Assembly (NCBI GenBank): GCA_021776095.1 | Contig: JAJFGO010000118.1 | Location: forward strand, 1 to 64,000 | Direction of reading: 5' to 3' | Origin: Kiloniellaceae bacterium | Lineage (GTDB): Bacteria > Pseudomonadota > Alphaproteobacteria > Kiloniellales > J153 | DNA: 64,000 nucleotides | Part shown: positions 42,130 through 53,521 of the stretch, in pieces | Layout: each line of letters starts with the position of its first letter | Position numbering within the stretch: the first letter of the stretch is position 1 | Translations under genes and position numbers: made by a program | Notes under the pieces: model-generated | Database searches by the model: none | Told to the model about the DNA's origin: nothing | Seen by the model: the letters and a program-made list of their open reading frames with translations, nothing else

Positions 42130-44735
42130 TGAGCGCAGAAACCACCGGCTCCGATTTGGATATGACGACAGGCAAAGAAAACGAACAGAAAAAGCCCCTG
42201 AAGCTGGCTCGGCCCGGCAAATTGGAGCTTAAGAAGACGGTCGAAACCGGACAGGTTCGCCAAAGCTTCAGCCATGGCCGCTCGAAGGCGGTTACGGTCG
42301 AGGTCAAGCGCTCGCGTACTTTCGCGCCCGGCGCCGGCGGCCGTATGACCGAGGTGACGGCGGCGCGCGAGGCGGCGGAACGTGCGCTGAATGCCCCCAC
42401 CCAAGCTGTCGAGCCAGAGGTGCTGACGCCGGACGGTCCCAAACTGACCGCCGGCGAACGTGCGACCCGGGTTCACGCTCTTGAGCTGTCGCGTCAGGAA
42501 GAAGAAGAGCGCCGCGCCGCCGAGGCCGAAGCCCAGGCGCGTGCCGATGAAGAGGCAAAACGACAGGCCGAGGAAGACGCGCGCCGCGCGGTCGAAGACG
42601 AAGCGGCCCGCAAGTTAGCCGAGGAAGAGGCCAAGAAATTCCCGTCTACCGCCCCGGCTGCGGCAGTCGAGGTTGCTGATGTGCCGGCAGCGGGCGCGCC
42701 GCGCCGCGAGGCTCCGGCGCGACGGGACGCGAAGGCCATCGAGGACGAAGCCGAGGCTGAGGCCAGGGCAAAACGCAAGGCTTTGCCCGGCGCCAAGACG
42801 CCGCCCGCGCGGCGCACCGCCGGCGAGCCGCGCCGCCGCCAGGGCAAGCTGACCATTTCCCAGGCGCTTGAAGGTGGCGATGGGCGGCAACGCTCCCTGG
42901 CTTCCGTGCGCCGTCAGCGCGAAAAGCTGCGCAGTACCACCGCGCCGACCCGTCATGCCCATCAGCCGCCTCAACGCGTGGTTCGCGAAGTCACGGTGCC
43001 GGAAACCATCACGGTCCAGGAACTGGCGAACCGCATGGCCGCGCGCGGCGCCGAGGTCGTTAAAACGCTTATGAAAATGGACGTCATGGCGACTATCAAC
43101 GAGGTTATCGACGCCGATACCGCCGAACTGGTGGTCGCCGAATTCGGCCATAAGCTAAAGCGTGTTTCCGCCGCCGATGTCGAAATTGGCCTGAGCGGGA
43201 CACCGGACGATGACGTCGCGAAGGAGCCGCGCGCCCCGGTGGTGACCATCATGGGTCACGTCGACCACGGCAAAACCTCTCTGCTCGACGCGCTACGCGA
43301 AACCGATGTGGCGGCCCACGAGGCCGGCGGTATCACCCAGCACATCGGCGCCTACCAAGTGCAGCTCAAGTCCGGTCAGAAGATCACCTTCATCGATACC
43401 CCAGGCCATGCCGCCTTTACCGAGATGCGCCTGCGCGGTGCCACGGTGACCGACATCGTGGTCCTGGTTGTGGCCGCGGACGACGGCATCATGGAACAAA
43501 CGGTCGAGGCAATTAATCACGCTAAGCTGGCCAAGGTTCCGATCCTCGTGGCGATCAACAAGATGGACCGACCCGATGCAGACCCGGGCAAGGTCAAGAA
43601 CGCGCTGTTGCAGCACGACCTGGTGGTCGAAGACATGGGCGGCGACGTGCTGACCATCGAGGTGTCGGCCAAGGAACGCACCAATCTGGACAAGTTGGAA
43701 GAAACGATCCTGTTGCAGGCCGAGTTGCTTGAGCTGGCCGCCAATCCCAACCGGCCGGCCGAAGGCGCGATTATCGAAGCCAAGCTGGAACGTGGCCGCG
43801 GACCGGTCGCAACCGTGCTGGTGCAACGCGGCACCTTGCGCGTCGGGGATATTTTGGTGGCAGGCAGCGAGTGGGGCCGCGTGCGCGCCCTGGTCAACGA
43901 TCGTGGCGAGATGGTTGAATCGGCCGGCCCCTCGGTGCCGGTCGAGGTTCTGGGCCTGAATGGTGCGCCCCTGGCTGGCGATACCCTGAGCGTGGTCGAT
44001 AGCGATGCCCGCGCGCGCGAGATCGCCGATTTCCGCCAGCAATCGAAACGCGACCAGGATATTGCGGCCAGCGGGCGCGGCACCCTCGAACAGATGATGG
44101 CCCGAATTCAAGAAGGCGAAGCTTCACAGCTTCCGATGATCATAAAGTCGGACGTGCACGGGTCCTTGGAAGCGATCGTGAACAGCTTGCAAAAGCTGGG
44201 CACCGACGAGGTTAAGGTGCAGATACTGCATTCCGGGGTCGGCGGTATCAACGAGTCGGATATAACCTTGGCGCGGGCAACCGGGGCGACCATCATCGGA
44301 TTCAACGTGCGCGCCAATGCGCAGGCCCGCGAATTGGCACGGCGCGACAACGTTGCCATCAAGTACTATTCGATCATCTACAACGTGGTTGACGACATGA
44401 AGGCCGCCTTGTCCGGCATGTTGTCGCCGACCGAACGCGAGAGGTTCCTGGGTTACTCGGAAATCCGTCAAATCTTCGATATCACCAAGGTCGGCAAGGT
44501 GGCCGGCTGCATGATCACGGAGGGGATGGTCAAGCGCGGCGCCAAGGTTCGCCTGCTGCGCGACGATGTGGTGATCCACGATGGCACGCTAAAGACCCTG
44601 CGCCGCTTCAAGGACGAGGTGCGCGAGGTCAAGGAAGGCTATGAATGCGGCATGGCCTTCGAGAATTACAGCGACATCCAGGTCGGCGACCGCATCGAAT
44701 GCTATGAGATCGAGGAGGTCGCGCGCACCCTCTAA
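42129..44735 (+). CDS. infB: Translation initiation factor IF-2
   Basis: An 868-residue GTPase. A long, charged Ala/Glu-rich N-terminal region (to about residue 280) is followed by the IF2_N module ([20 protein letters not shown]). The G-domain shows [14 protein letters not shown] (G1), [12 protein letters not shown] (G3) and NKMDRPDAD (G4), then C-terminal domains with [15 protein letters not shown]. It positions initiator tRNA on the ribosome. The Ala/Glu-rich stretch at residues 115-175 is a predicted long helix. Confidence 0.96.
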   Translation: MSAETTGSDLDMTTGKENEQKKPLKLARPGKLELKKTVETGQVRQSFSHGRSKAVTVEVKRSRTFAPGAGGRMTEVTAAREAAERALNAPTQAVEPEVLTPDGPKLTAGERATRVHALELSRQEEEERRAAEAEAQARADEEAKRQAEEDARRAVEDEAARKLAEEEAKKFPSTAPAAAVEVADVPAAGAPRREAPARRDAKAIEDEAEAEARAKRKALPGAKTPPARRTAGEPRRRQGKLTISQALEGGDGRQRSLASVRRQREKLRSTTAPTRHAHQPPQRVVREVTVPETITVQELANRMAARGAEVVKTLMKMDVMATINEVIDADTAELVVAEFGHKLKRVSAADVEIGLSGTPDDDVAKEPRAPVVTIMGHVDHGKTSLLDALRETDVAAHEAGGITQHIGAYQVQLKSGQKITFIDTPGHAAFTEMRLRGATVTDIVVLVVAADDGIMEQTVEAINHAKLAKVPILVAINKMDRPDADPGKVKNALLQHDLVVEDMGGDVLTIEVSAKERTNLDKLEETILLQAELLELAANPNRPAEGAIIEAKLERGRGPVATVLVQRGTLRVGDILVAGSEWGRVRALVNDRGEMVESAGPSVPVEVLGLNGAPLAGDTLSVVDSDARAREIADFRQQSKRDQDIAASGRGTLEQMMARIQEGEASQLPMIIKSDVHGSLEAIVNSLQKLGTDEVKVQILHSGVGGINESDITLARATGATIIGFNVRANAQARELARRDNVAIKYYSIIYNVVDDMKAALSGMLSPTERERFLGYSEIRQIFDITKVGKVAGCMITEGMVKRGAKVRLLRDDVVIHDGTLKTLRRFKDEVREVKEGYECGMAFENYSDIQVGDRIECYEIEEVARTL

Positions 44736-44791
44736 CTCCCTCCTGGGAGGGGCGAGCGCGCCATCGGCACCTTGGCCACGGGCTTCAAGAT

Positions 44792-45202
44792 ATGACCGCT
44801 AGATCCAGTCGGCCGCCGAGCCAGCGTCAACTGCGCGTCGGCGAGGAACTGCGCCACGCGTTGGCGCGTATCTTGGCGCGCGACGAGTTGCGCGATCCGG
44901 CCCTGGCCAACACCACCATCACCGTGACCGAGGTGCGCGTGAGCCCGGACTTGAAGAACGCGACCGCCTTCGTGGTTCCGCTCGGCGGCGCCGAGATGGC
45001 CAGCGTGACCGCTGCACTGAACCACGCCGCCGGATTCCTGCGCAGCCAGGTCGGCCGGGAGATGACCTTGCGCCATGTGCCGCGCCTCGGCTTCGAGGCC
45101 GACGTCTCGTTCGATCAGGCCGGGCGGGTGAACGAGATCTTGGCCCGCCCGCAGGTCCGCCGCGACCTGGCCGGCTTTTCGGAGGGCGAGGATGGCGCGT
45201 AG
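44792..45202 (+). CDS. rbfA: Ribosome-binding factor A
   Basis: A 136-residue KH-like protein. RQLRVGEELRHALARILARDE, ITVTEVRVSPDLKNATAFVV and LRHVPRLGFEADVSFD (parts) are diagnostic. It binds the 30S subunit at the 5' end of 16S rRNA during cold-sensitive maturation. It overlaps truB by 11 bases. Confidence 0.93.
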   Translation: MTARSSRPPSQRQLRVGEELRHALARILARDELRDPALANTTITVTEVRVSPDLKNATAFVVPLGGAEMASVTAALNHAAGFLRSQVGREMTLRHVPRLGFEADVSFDQAGRVNEILARPQVRRDLAGFSEGEDGA

Positions 45203-46133
45203 GCAAAACGGCCGCCCGGTCAATGGCTGGGTCGTGATCGACAAGCCGCTCGGCTTGACCTCGACGCAGACCGTGGGCCGGGTCCGCCGTGCGTTTCAGC
45301 CGCGCAAGATCGGTCATGGCGGCACTCTGGATCCCTTGGCCAGCGGCTTGCTGCCGATTGCCATGGGCGAGGCGACCAAGACCGTTCCCTACATCATGGA
45401 TGGGGCCAAGGTCTACCGCTTTACCCTGCGCTGGGGCGAGGCCACGGCGACCGATGACGCCGAGGGCGACGTCGTCGAACGGGCCGACAAGCGGCCGCGA
45501 ACCGAAGAAATCGACGCCATTCTGCCCCGGTTCTTGGGCGAGATCGAGCAGACCCCGCCGATTTACTCGGCCATCAAGGTCGCTGGCAAGCGAGCCTACG
45601 ACATGGCACGTGCCGCCGAAACTTTCACCCTGGAGTCCCGCAGGGTCAAGATTACCGACCTGAAATTGCTGGATAATCCTGGGCCGGAGCACAGTGGCCC
45701 GGATTATGCCACGCTTCAGGTCGGCTGCGGCAAGGGGGCCTATATGCGGGCCTTGGCCCGCGACCTGGGGCGAGCTCTGGGCACCTGCGCTCATGTGGTG
45801 GCCCTGCGCCGGACCGCGGTCGGACCTTTCCGCGAAGACCATGCGATTTCGCTGGAGTCCCTGGAAGCCCTCGGGCATAGTGCCGCCGATTCGGGAGCCG
45901 TGCTTCCGATCGAGACCGCGCTGGACGACATCCCGGCGTTGGCCTTGTCGGAAACCGAGGCGAATCGTCTGCGGTGTGGCCAAGCGGTATCTATGCTGGC
46001 CCGCGCCAATCGGGAACGCATCCGCGACTTCACCAATGGCGCCATCGTGTATGCCACGTCCGGGGGTAAACCCGTGGCGTTGGCACGCTATGAGGCAGGC
46101 GATATTCACCCGGTACGGGTCCTAAACGTTTAA
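45192..46133 (+). CDS. truB: tRNA pseudouridine(55) synthase
   Basis: A 313-residue enzyme. [17 protein letters not shown] opens the fold, and [18 protein letters not shown] holds the catalytic Asp. [20 protein letters not shown] and [20 protein letters not shown] text ([19 protein letters not shown]) follow. It isomerises U55 in the T-loop of tRNAs. The start overlaps the 3' end of rbfA. Confidence 0.95.
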   Translation: MARRQNGRPVNGWVVIDKPLGLTSTQTVGRVRRAFQPRKIGHGGTLDPLASGLLPIAMGEATKTVPYIMDGAKVYRFTLRWGEATATDDAEGDVVERADKRPRTEEIDAILPRFLGEIEQTPPIYSAIKVAGKRAYDMARAAETFTLESRRVKITDLKLLDNPGPEHSGPDYATLQVGCGKGAYMRALARDLGRALGTCAHVVALRRTAVGPFREDHAISLESLEALGHSAADSGAVLPIETALDDIPALALSETEANRLRCGQAVSMLARANRERIRDFTNGAIVYATSGGKPVALARYEAGDIHPVRVLNV

Positions 46134-46155
46134 CCGTCAAGACGATGGAGTCACG

Positions 46156-46425
46156 ATGTCGATAACAGCCGAACGCAAGGGCGAGCTTATCCAGGAATAC
46201 GCCCAACACGAGGGCGATACCGGGTCGCCCGAGGTCCAGGTCGCAGTTCTGTCCGAACGGATCAAGAACCTGACCGAGCACCTGCAAACCCATAAGAAAG
46301 ATTTTCATTCCCGGCGCGGCCTACTGGTCATGGTTGGCCAACGCCGCCGCTTGCTGGACTACGTAAAGGGTAAGGACGGGACCCGCTATTCCGGTCTCAT
46401 TCAACGCCTGGGCCTGCGTCGCTGA
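46156..46425 (+). CDS. rpsO: 30S ribosomal protein S15
   Basis: An 89-residue protein of normal length. [36 protein letters not shown] and [12 protein letters not shown] are canonical, with [12 protein letters not shown] at the end. It binds 16S rRNA early in assembly. It is followed by pnp after 249 bases, the usual order. Confidence 0.97.
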   Translation: MSITAERKGELIQEYAQHEGDTGSPEVQVAVLSERIKNLTEHLQTHKKDFHSRRGLLVMVGQRRRLLDYVKGKDGTRYSGLIQRLGLRR

Positions 46426-46674
46426 CGGGGCCTGGGGCCGATGCTGTCGCCGCGGTCGCGCCGTCTCGGGGTCATTCGGCCCCGATCGAGCGACGCGGTC
46501 TGTGTCGGTCCGTTTCACAAAATCGATTGGGTGCCGCCGAAAGGCCGGGGCGGTGCCTAGGGCAAGGCCGGGCCGTCGCAAGGCGTGCCGCGGGGCAGGA
46601 TCTGCCCGTCGCGGCGCGCCTTACGCGGGTCCGGTCGTTTCATGCCGGCCCTATGCTGGAAGGACGAACGGATA
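46426..46674 (+). other. Structured rpsO-pnp intergenic leader
   Basis: No gene is seen in these 249 bases. Two hairpins stand out: TCGGGG (46466-46471) with CCCCGA (46480-46485), and GGGCA (46593-46597) with TGCCC (46603-46607). No T-run follows either. In E. coli the pnp leader hairpin is cut by RNase III for autoregulation, and a similar role here is inference. Confidence 0.4.
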
Positions 46675-48795
46675 ATGTTCGACGTACATAAACAAGAGAT
46701 CGACTGGGGCGGGCGCAAGCTTACCCTGGAAACCGGGCGCATCGCCCGTCAAGCCGACGGCGCCGTCTTGGTGACCTATGGCGACACCGTGGTGCTCTGC
46801 ACCGCGGTCGGACAAAAGCAGCCCCGGCAGGGAATCGACTTCTTCCCCCTGACGGTTAATTACCAGGAGAAGACCTTTGCCGCGGGCAAGATCCCAGGCG
46901 GCTTCTTCAAGCGCGAAGGCCGGCCGAACGAGAAGGAAACCCTGACCTCGCGCCTGATCGACCGGCCGATCAGGCCGCTGTTCGCCAAGGGGTATCGCAA
47001 TGAGACCCAGGTGATCTGCACCGTGTTGAGCCACGACCTGGAGAACGATCCCGATGTGGTGTCCATGGTTGGGGCCTCGGCGGCGCTGACAATTTCGGGC
47101 TTGCCGTTTCTCGGCCCCATCGGGGGCTGCCGGGTTGGTTACAAGAACGGCGGCTACCTTCTGAACCCAACGGCAGAGGACTTGGCGGACTCCGAACTTG
47201 ACTTGATGCTCGCCGGCACGCGCGACGGCGTGCTTATGGTCGAATCCGAAGCGAAGGAGCTGAGCGAGGAAATCATGCTCGGTGCGGTTGCTTTTGGCCA
47301 CGAAGGCATGAGGCCCGTGATCGACGCCATCATCGCGTTGGCGGAGAAAGCCGCGAAGACCCCTTGGAATGTGCCCGAGCCGGCGCCGGAAGTCGCTATC
47401 GTGCGTGAGAAGCTGGCTGCCGGGATCGGCGGGCAATTGGCCGAAGCCTATCAGGTGCCGGACAAGATGCTGCGCCAGGATCAGGTCGCCGCGGCGAAGC
47501 AAGCCGGTTTGGCCGGCTTGGCCGAGAACGAGGCGGAATTGGCGGTCGCCCCCGGGGTGCTGAAATCCCTGGAGAGTGACATCGTGCGCGGCAACATCCT
47601 CAAGACCGGCAAGCGCATCGATGGGCGCACGACCAAGGACGTGCGGCGGATCGAATCCCAGGTCGGCGTGCTGCCTCTCACACATGGGTCCGCGCTCTTT
47701 ACTCGCGGCGAGACTCAGGCCCTGGTGACGACCACGCTTGGCACCGGCCAGGACGAGCAGATCATCGACGCGCTGGAAGGCGAATACCGCGAGAACTTCC
47801 TGCTGCACTATAACTTCCCGCCCTATTCGGTGGGCGAGGCCAGTTTTATGCGCTCGCCCGGGCGGCGGGAAATCGGCCATGGCAAGCTGGCCTGGCGCGC
47901 CGTGCGGCCCCTGCTGCCGGCGAAGGAAGACTTCCCCTACACCATACGGATCGTGTCCGAGATAACCGAATCGAACGGCTCCTCCTCCATGGCCACGGTC
48001 TGCGGCGCTTCGCTCGCGTTGATGGATGCCGGCGTGCCGCTCAAGCGGCCGGTCGCCGGCATCGCCATGGGCCTGATCAAGGAGGGCGACGACTTCGCCG
48101 TCCTGTCCGACATCTTGGGCGATGAAGATCACCTGGGCGACATGGACTTCAAGGTGGCGGGTACGGATGCCGGCGTGACCTCGCTGCAGATGGACATCAA
48201 GATCACGTCGATCACCCAGGAGATCATGGAGATCGCCCTGCGTCAGGCGCGCGACGGCCGCCTGCACATCCTAAGCGAGATGGCCAATGCGCTGACCGGC
48301 GCGCGCGATAGCGTTTCCGAGAACGCGCCGCGCATCACGATCATCAGTATCCCCAAGGATAAAATCCGTGAGGTGATCGGCACTGGCGGCAAGGTGATCC
48401 GCGAAATCTGCGAGACCACCGGGGCGAAGATCGATATCGAAGACGACGGCACCATCAAGGTGGCGGCGGTCGATCAAGATCAAGGGCAAGCCGCGATCGA
48501 CTGGATCCGTTCTATCACTGCGGAGCCCGAGGTCGGCGTGGTCTACAAGGGCAAGGTCGTCAAGATCATGGACTTCGGCGCCTTCGTGAACTTCCTGGGG
48601 CCGCGCGATGGTCTGGTGCATATCAGCGAGCTCGCGCCCGAGCGGGTCAATCAGACCAGCGATGTGGTCAAAGAGGGCGATATGGTCCACGTGAAGGTCA
48701 TCGGCCTGGACGACCGCGGCAAGGTCAAGTTGTCCATGAAGCGGGTCAATCAGGAAACCGGCGAGGACCTTGAGGTCAGGGCCGAAGCCAGCTAG
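46675..48795 (+). CDS. pnp: Polyribonucleotide nucleotidyltransferase (PNPase)
   Basis: A 706-residue exoribonuclease. Two RNase PH domains (residues 10-145 and 310-540) include [20 protein letters not shown] and [23 protein letters not shown] domain ([20 protein letters not shown]) and S1 domain ([21 protein letters not shown]) complete it. It degrades mRNA 3' to 5' using phosphate. The ATG at 46675 has GGAAGGA upstream; an extension to 46585 was rejected as it falls in the leader. Confidence 0.96.
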   Translation: MFDVHKQEIDWGGRKLTLETGRIARQADGAVLVTYGDTVVLCTAVGQKQPRQGIDFFPLTVNYQEKTFAAGKIPGGFFKREGRPNEKETLTSRLIDRPIRPLFAKGYRNETQVICTVLSHDLENDPDVVSMVGASAALTISGLPFLGPIGGCRVGYKNGGYLLNPTAEDLADSELDLMLAGTRDGVLMVESEAKELSEEIMLGAVAFGHEGMRPVIDAIIALAEKAAKTPWNVPEPAPEVAIVREKLAAGIGGQLAEAYQVPDKMLRQDQVAAAKQAGLAGLAENEAELAVAPGVLKSLESDIVRGNILKTGKRIDGRTTKDVRRIESQVGVLPLTHGSALFTRGETQALVTTTLGTGQDEQIIDALEGEYRENFLLHYNFPPYSVGEASFMRSPGRREIGHGKLAWRAVRPLLPAKEDFPYTIRIVSEITESNGSSSMATVCGASLALMDAGVPLKRPVAGIAMGLIKEGDDFAVLSDILGDEDHLGDMDFKVAGTDAGVTSLQMDIKITSITQEIMEIALRQARDGRLHILSEMANALTGARDSVSENAPRITIISIPKDKIREVIGTGGKVIREICETTGAKIDIEDDGTIKVAAVDQDQGQAAIDWIRSITAEPEVGVVYKGKVVKIMDFGAFVNFLGPRDGLVHISELAPERVNQTSDVVKEGDMVHVKVIGLDDRGKVKLSMKRVNQETGEDLEVRAEAS

Positions 48796-48821
48796 GGGTT
48801 TCCGAACCGACTAAGCGTTAC

Positions 48822-48859
48822 CGGGCGGGTGCATGGGATGCATCCGCCCGTCTTTTATT
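48822..48859 (+). terminator. Rho-independent terminator after pnp
   Basis: CGGGCGGGTGCAT (48822-48834) pairs over 13 bases with ATGCATCCGCCCG (48838-48850), with one G-T wobble and a GGG loop. TCTTTTATTT follows. It closes the rimP-to-pnp block. Confidence 0.88.
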
Positions 48860-48903
48860 TGTATCGTGATCGTACGGGCCAGCGCCGAGAATAAGAACCG
48901 GTC

Positions 48904-49638
48904 ATGTTTCCACTACCGCGCATCATGGGCCATCGCGGCGCCGCCGCGAACGCGCCGGAGAACACCTTGATCAGCCTGCGCCGGGCAGCCGAACAGGGCG
49001 CGGAATGGGTTGAGTTCGATATCATGCTGAGCGGCGATGGCGTACCCATGTTGTTTCACGACGACAACTTGAAACGCATCACCGGGCGTGACGCCATGAT
49101 GGCCGAGACGCCGCTCGCCGAATTGCGCGAGCTGGAAGCCGGGGCCTGGTTCGGGCCGGAATTTGCCGGCGAGCCGATCCCCACCTTCGAGGAGGCGCTG
49201 GCATTGTTGCTCGATCTGGGCCTGCGTCCGAACGTCGAGTTAAAACCCTCGCCCGGCCACGACGCACAAACCGCACATGCCGCGATCGAGGTCATTCGGC
49301 GCTGCTGGCCGGCCCGGCGACCACCGCCGCTGATTAGCAGTTTCAGTCGCCAAGCCCTGGAAATCGCCGCGCACCACGCGCCGCAGCTGCCGCGTGGATT
49401 GATCGCCCGGCGCCCACCGCACGATTGGATAAAGGTTCTGAGGCTCTTTAAATGCAGCACGATCCATGCCGGTGACCGTTGGCTGTCGCAGCGGATCGTG
49501 CAGAAGATCAAACACGCCGGATACGGCCTCGCGGCCTTCACCGTGAACGATCCGCATCGCGCGCGGTTGCTTCTGGAGCGCGGGGTCGATTGTTTGATCA
49601 CCGACGCCCCGGGGGCGATTGCGGAGGCGCTTCGCTAA
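48904..49638 (+). CDS. Glycerophosphodiester phosphodiesterase
   Basis: A 244-residue TIM-barrel protein. IMGHRGAAANAPENTLISL carries the catalytic HRG and metal-binding Glu, EFDIMLSGDGVPMLFHDD the second metal site and catalytic His. VELKPSPGHD, LISSFSRQALE and AAFTVNDPHRA complete the barrel strands. It hydrolyses glycerophosphodiesters to glycerol-3-phosphate and an alcohol. No signal peptide is seen, so it resembles cytoplasmic UgpQ. Confidence 0.92.
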   Translation: MFPLPRIMGHRGAAANAPENTLISLRRAAEQGAEWVEFDIMLSGDGVPMLFHDDNLKRITGRDAMMAETPLAELRELEAGAWFGPEFAGEPIPTFEEALALLLDLGLRPNVELKPSPGHDAQTAHAAIEVIRRCWPARRPPPLISSFSRQALEIAAHHAPQLPRGLIARRPPHDWIKVLRLFKCSTIHAGDRWLSQRIVQKIKHAGYGLAAFTVNDPHRARLLLERGVDCLITDAPGAIAEALR

Positions 49639-49797
49639 TGCTTAGGCGTTAGAGAATCGGCCTCGCTTTTCGGCCAGGTCCATTCCGGGCCGCCGTGCCG
49701 GCTAACGCGATTGGACAATTCCGATTCTGGTGGCCTGCGCCCCGGTGTTAACTGCGATGCCTGGGTTGGGCGGTGGCACGCCTGGTAGGACGGAGCT

Positions 49798-50809
49798 TCA
49801 TGCTTTGACCTCGTACATGTTCTGGTCGGCACGTTCGATCAACTGATCGACACTCTCGTAACTATATGGTCCGGCCTCGGCCATGCCGATGCTGATGCCA
49901 ATTTTCCCGTCCTGCTTCAGTGGCTTGTTTAGACGCTCAACAAAAACCTTCGCCTGCTTTCTATCGGTACTCGAAAGCATGATGCAGAACCTGTCGCCAC
50001 CAAATCTGCCGCAAACGTCGGTTTCTCATGCGGTGGCGGCAAGGATCTGACCCAGAGTTTTTTAAGGCCATGTCGCCGCGGGAGTGGCCATCGGTGTCGT
50101 TGATCTGCTTAAAGTTATCGACGTCAATGTAAAGAAGGGTCAGCGGTTCGTGTTCCCGCTTCGCGCGTGCCAATGACAGGCGGAATTCATCGACGAAGGC
50201 CCGCTTGTTCAGAAGACCGGTCAACGAATCGTTGCGCGATAGTTCCGACAACGCCTTGGTGCGTTCTAGCACCTTGTCTTCCAAGTTCTGTGCGTATTTG
50301 ACTGCCTTGTCCTTGGCGGCTTCGATCTCAGACAACATGCTTCTAATATAGGTGTCGAAAACGAGCTCGGTATCGAAATACAAGAGCTTGTCCAGGGCGT
50401 TGCAGGTGTCAGCCGCTAATGTAGCATCGGGCAATTTGTTTCGTATCGTGGAGGTCAATATGGCTTTCAGTGAGGCGATCGCGGCCAAATATTATTTTGG
50501 CTCAACACCGACCCGCTTGTGGACCAGGCCAATTCTGAGGCGGTTTTTCACATACTCTTCGTCGTAGTACCCGGCGAAGAGGTTGGAAATGTAGGCGCGC
50601 TGGGCGGCGCGCAATCTTCGCGACGTCTTCGCATCACCGATAATCAAGGCGATTTCGTCGATTTCGGTCTGCCGGGTGTAGAAATCGTCGACAATTCGAT
50701 TGAGGTCTTCAGCAGTCGGGGCTTTGGCGTCGCAAAGAAGTTTGTTTTCGCTTTGCCCGAATTCGAGGAGCTCTTTGCGCCGTGCAATCTCAAAATCGTT
50801 GAGTTGCAT
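49798..50809 (-). pseudogene. Broken globin-coupled diguanylate cyclase (DosC-like)
   Basis: Three fragments in order make one former gene. The N-terminal 105 residues are a sensor globin with the likely proximal heme His H97 (RIGLVHKRVGVEPK). An in-frame TAA at 50492-50494 interrupts it, then the same frame continues through a linker helix into a GGDEF domain (LTGLLNKRAFVDEF; LLYIDVDNFKQINDTDGHS). A frameshift follows near 50055-50065. In the shifted frame an extra TGA (50026-50028) precedes GRFGGDRF, where the GGDEF motif has lost its Glu, and the normal C-terminal end SVDQLIERADQNMYEVKA is still readable. A functional c-di-GMP synthase cannot be made. Loss appears fairly recent because long tracts remain recognisable. 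Confidence 0.88.
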
Positions 50810-50828
50810 CTGCTCTGCTAGGGAGCGT

Positions 50829-51620
50829 CTAGTCGTGCTCGGCCTTCAGCCGGCGGGGGGAGGGAATGCCGATGGTGTTGTAGCCGCCGTCGACGTAGAG
50901 CGTCTCGCCGGTCACCCCGGCCGAGAGATCGGATAGCAGATAGAGGCCTGCGGCCCCAACCTCTTCGAGGCTAACGTTTCGGCGCAGCGGCGCGTGGGTC
51001 TCGTTCCATCGATAGACGAAGCGGGCATCGGCGATGGCGGAACCCGCCAGGGTGCGCATGGGGCCGGCGGATATTGCGTTTACCCGGATTCTGGCCCCAC
51101 CCATGTCGGCCGCCAGATAACGCACGCTGGTTTCCAGCGCTGCCTTGGCCACCCCCATGACGTTGTAATTGGGTGTGACCCGCTGGGCGCCGAGGTAGCT
51201 GAGTGTGATCAGGCTGCCCCCGTCGGTCATCAAGGGGGCCGCACGGCGCGCCAGGGCGGTAAAGGAGTAGCAGGAGATCGTCATGGTCTTGGCGAAATTC
51301 TCCCGGCTCGTGTCGAGGTAACGACCCTTGAGTTCGTCCTTGTCCGAATAGGCGACGGCGTGGACCACGAAGTCGAGCCGATCCCACGTCTCGCGCACCG
51401 CATCGAAGACCGTATCGAGATCGGCCTCGCGCGATACGTCGCAAGGAAGAACCAGGCGCGAGCCAAGCGATTGTGCCAAGGGTCGCACGCGCCGTTCAAA
51501 GGCTTCACCCTGATAAGTGAAGGCCAGCTCCGCGCCGTGCCTGTGCAGTTTGCTCGCGATACCCCAGGCGATTGACCTGTCGTTCGCAACCCCCAAAACC
51601 AAGCCGCGCTTGCCGGCCAT
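50829..51620 (-). CDS. fabI: Enoyl-[acyl-carrier-protein] reductase (NADH)
   Basis: About 263 residues, with family alignment starting at ATG 51620 (MAGKRGLVLGVANDRSIAWG). In-frame GTG 51677 and ATG 51704 would add a polar extension and cannot be excluded. The divergent SDR active site is seen as Y-x6-K in SYLGAQRVTPNYNVMGVAK and NAISAGPMRTLA. It performs the last reduction in fatty acid elongation and is the target of triclosan-type inhibitors. It follows fabB in a fabA-fabB-fabI operon. Confidence 0.93.
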   Translation of the reverse strand: MAGKRGLVLGVANDRSIAWGIASKLHRHGAELAFTYQGEAFERRVRPLAQSLGSRLVLPCDVSREADLDTVFDAVRETWDRLDFVVHAVAYSDKDELKGRYLDTSRENFAKTMTISCYSFTALARRAAPLMTDGGSLITLSYLGAQRVTPNYNVMGVAKAALETSVRYLAADMGGARIRVNAISAGPMRTLAGSAIADARFVYRWNETHAPLRRNVSLEEVGAAGLYLLSDLSAGVTGETLYVDGGYNTIGIPSPRRLKAEHD

Positions 51621-51744
51621 TAAGGCGCCTTTGCCCTTGCCCTCAGCCGCCCGATCCAACCTGTCCCCGCCCGTCACTTTATCAGCCGTCCTTTCCCGCG
51701 TCATTTACGGTTCGCCACAGCCCGACGAACCGAAACCACGGCCC

Positions 51745-52965
51745 TTAGGCTTCGTAACGCTTGAAAGCGAGCGAAGCGTTGGTCCCGCCGAAGCCGAAGC
51801 TGTTGGACAGGACGCAATTCAGAGTCGCGTTGTCGACGCGGGTGCGCAGGATCGGTGCATCCCCGGCCTCCGGATCGAGGTTCTCGATATTTGCCGAGGC
51901 TGCCATAAAGCCGTGTTGCATCATCAGCAGTGAATAAATCGCCTCGTGCACGCCGGCGGCACCTTGTGCGTGACCGGTCAGGGATTTGGTCGAGCCGAGC
52001 GGCGGGAAATCCGCGCCGAAAACCTCGCGTACCGCCTGGATCTCGATCATGTCGCCAACCGGCGTCGAGGTGCCGTGCGCGTTGATGTAGTCGATCTTGA
52101 TATTGCCCAACCCCGATAAAGCCTGGCGCATGCAACGCACGCCTCCCTCGCCCGAGGGGGCGACCATGTCGACACCGTCGGAGGTCGCGCCGTAGCCGAC
52201 CAACTCGGCATAGATCTTGGCGCCGCGCGCGCGCGCGTGGTCGAGTTCCTCCAGGACCAAGGTGCCCGCGCCGCCGGAGATCACAAAGCCGTCGCGATCC
52301 ACGTCATAGGGCCGCGAGGATTCTTCCGGCCGGTCGTTGTACTTGCTGGACAGGGCGCCCATGGCATCGAACAGGACGGTCAGGCTCCAGTGCACCTCCT
52401 CGCCGCCGCCGGCGAAGACGATGTCCTGCTTACCCATCTGAATCTGCTCGTAGCCATTGCCGATACAGTGCGCGCTGGTTGAGCAGGCGGAGCTGATGGA
52501 ATAGCTGAGGCCCTTAATCTTGAAGGCGGTCGAGAGGTTGGCCGAGTTGGTGCTCGACATGCAGCGCGGCACCATATAAGGGCCGACGCGCTTCGGGCTC
52601 TTTTGTCGCGCGATATCGGCTGCGGCGACCTGGTTCGATGTCGAGGGGCCGCCCGAACCCATGATCAGGCCGGTCCGCTCGTTGGAGACCTCGTTATCCT
52701 CCAAGCCGGCGTCGGCGATCGCCTCGCGCATGGCAACATAGTTGAAGGCGGCGCCGTCGCCCATGAAGCGGCGGGTCTTGCGGTCGACCTCGTTGTCAAG
52801 GTCCAGCTTAATGTCGCCGTGGACATGGCTGCGGAACCCCATCTCCGCATAGGTATCGGCGAAGCGAATGCCGGAGCGCCCGGCCTTCAGGGACTCCAGA
52901 ACCTCTTGCGCGTTGTTCCCAATACTCGAGACGGCTCCCAGCCCGGTCACGACGACACGGCGCAT
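51745..52965 (-). CDS. fabB: Beta-ketoacyl-ACP synthase I
   Basis: A 406-residue condensing enzyme. The nucleophile Cys is in [14 protein letters not shown], and the two His in [12 protein letters not shown] and [29 protein letters not shown] opens the fold and [14 protein letters not shown] closes it. Pairing with fabA supports the FabB (unsaturated fatty acid) assignment over FabF. It lies 25 bases after fabA. Confidence 0.93.
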   Translation of the reverse strand: MRRVVVTGLGAVSSIGNNAQEVLESLKAGRSGIRFADTYAEMGFRSHVHGDIKLDLDNEVDRKTRRFMGDGAAFNYVAMREAIADAGLEDNEVSNERTGLIMGSGGPSTSNQVAAADIARQKSPKRVGPYMVPRCMSSTNSANLSTAFKIKGLSYSISSACSTSAHCIGNGYEQIQMGKQDIVFAGGGEEVHWSLTVLFDAMGALSSKYNDRPEESSRPYDVDRDGFVISGGAGTLVLEELDHARARGAKIYAELVGYGATSDGVDMVAPSGEGGVRCMRQALSGLGNIKIDYINAHGTSTPVGDMIEIQAVREVFGADFPPLGSTKSLTGHAQGAAGVHEAIYSLLMMQHGFMAASANIENLDPEAGDAPILRTRVDNATLNCVLSNSFGFGGTNASLAFKRYEA

Positions 52966-52990
52966 GCTATGTCCCTCCCTCGCCGCGCGC

Positions 52991-53521
52991 TCAGGCCGCG
53001 CCCGAGGCCGGCTGCGCGCTGCCGAACAAGCCGACCTTCAGCCCGTTCGCTTCATAGGCCGGCTCGCCGTCGACCAGCATGGCCCCGTCGGCGATGCCCA
53101 TAACCAGCTTGCGCTGGATGACGCGGCGCAAATTCAATCGATACGTGACCAGCTTGGCGTCGGGCTGAACCTGGTTGCTCAACTTCACCTCGCCTACGCC
53201 AAGGGCGCGGCCCCGGCCCGGGGCGCCGAGCCAGCCGAGGAAAAACCCGACCAATTGCCACAAGGCGTCGAGCCCGAGGCAGCCCGGCATTACGGGATCG
53301 CCCTCGAAATGGCACTTGAAGAACCAGAGGTCCGGCTTGACGTCCAATTCGGCCAAGATTTCGCCCTTGCCGTGGGAGCCACCGGCTTCGCTGATCGTGG
53401 TGATGCGGTCGAACATCAGCATGGGCGGCAGCGGAAGCTGGGCATTGCCCGGGCCGAACAGCTTACCGTGGGCGCATTCGATGAGGTCCGCATAAGCGTA
53501 ACTACTTTTTCGTTGCTGCAA
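52991..53521 (-). CDS. fabA: 3-hydroxydecanoyl-ACP dehydratase/isomerase
   Basis: A 176-residue hot-dog enzyme. [20 protein letters not shown] and [20 protein letters not shown] contain the catalytic His and Asp region. It dehydrates and isomerises the C10 intermediate, starting unsaturated fatty acid synthesis. The TTG start at 53521 has GAGGGGG a few bases upstream and matches the family N-terminus; an extension to 53590 was rejected. It is divergent from irr, as in many alphaproteobacteria. Confidence 0.93.
   Translation of the reverse strand: MQQRKSSYAYADLIECAHGKLFGPGNAQLPLPPMLMFDRITTISEAGGSHGKGEILAELDVKPDLWFFKCHFEGDPVMPGCLGLDALWQLVGFFLGWLGAPGRGRALGVGEVKLSNQVQPDAKLVTYRLNLRRVIQRKLVMGIADGAMLVDGEPAYEANGLKVGLFGSAQPASGAA

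Noticed and set aside
44919..46109. A 396-codon open frame on the minus strand
   Set aside because: Antisense to rbfA and truB; low-complexity Arg/Pro-rich translation.
46651..48267. A 538-codon open frame on the minus strand
   Set aside because: It lies antisense to pnp and its translation has no domain pattern. Such frames are common in GC-rich genes.
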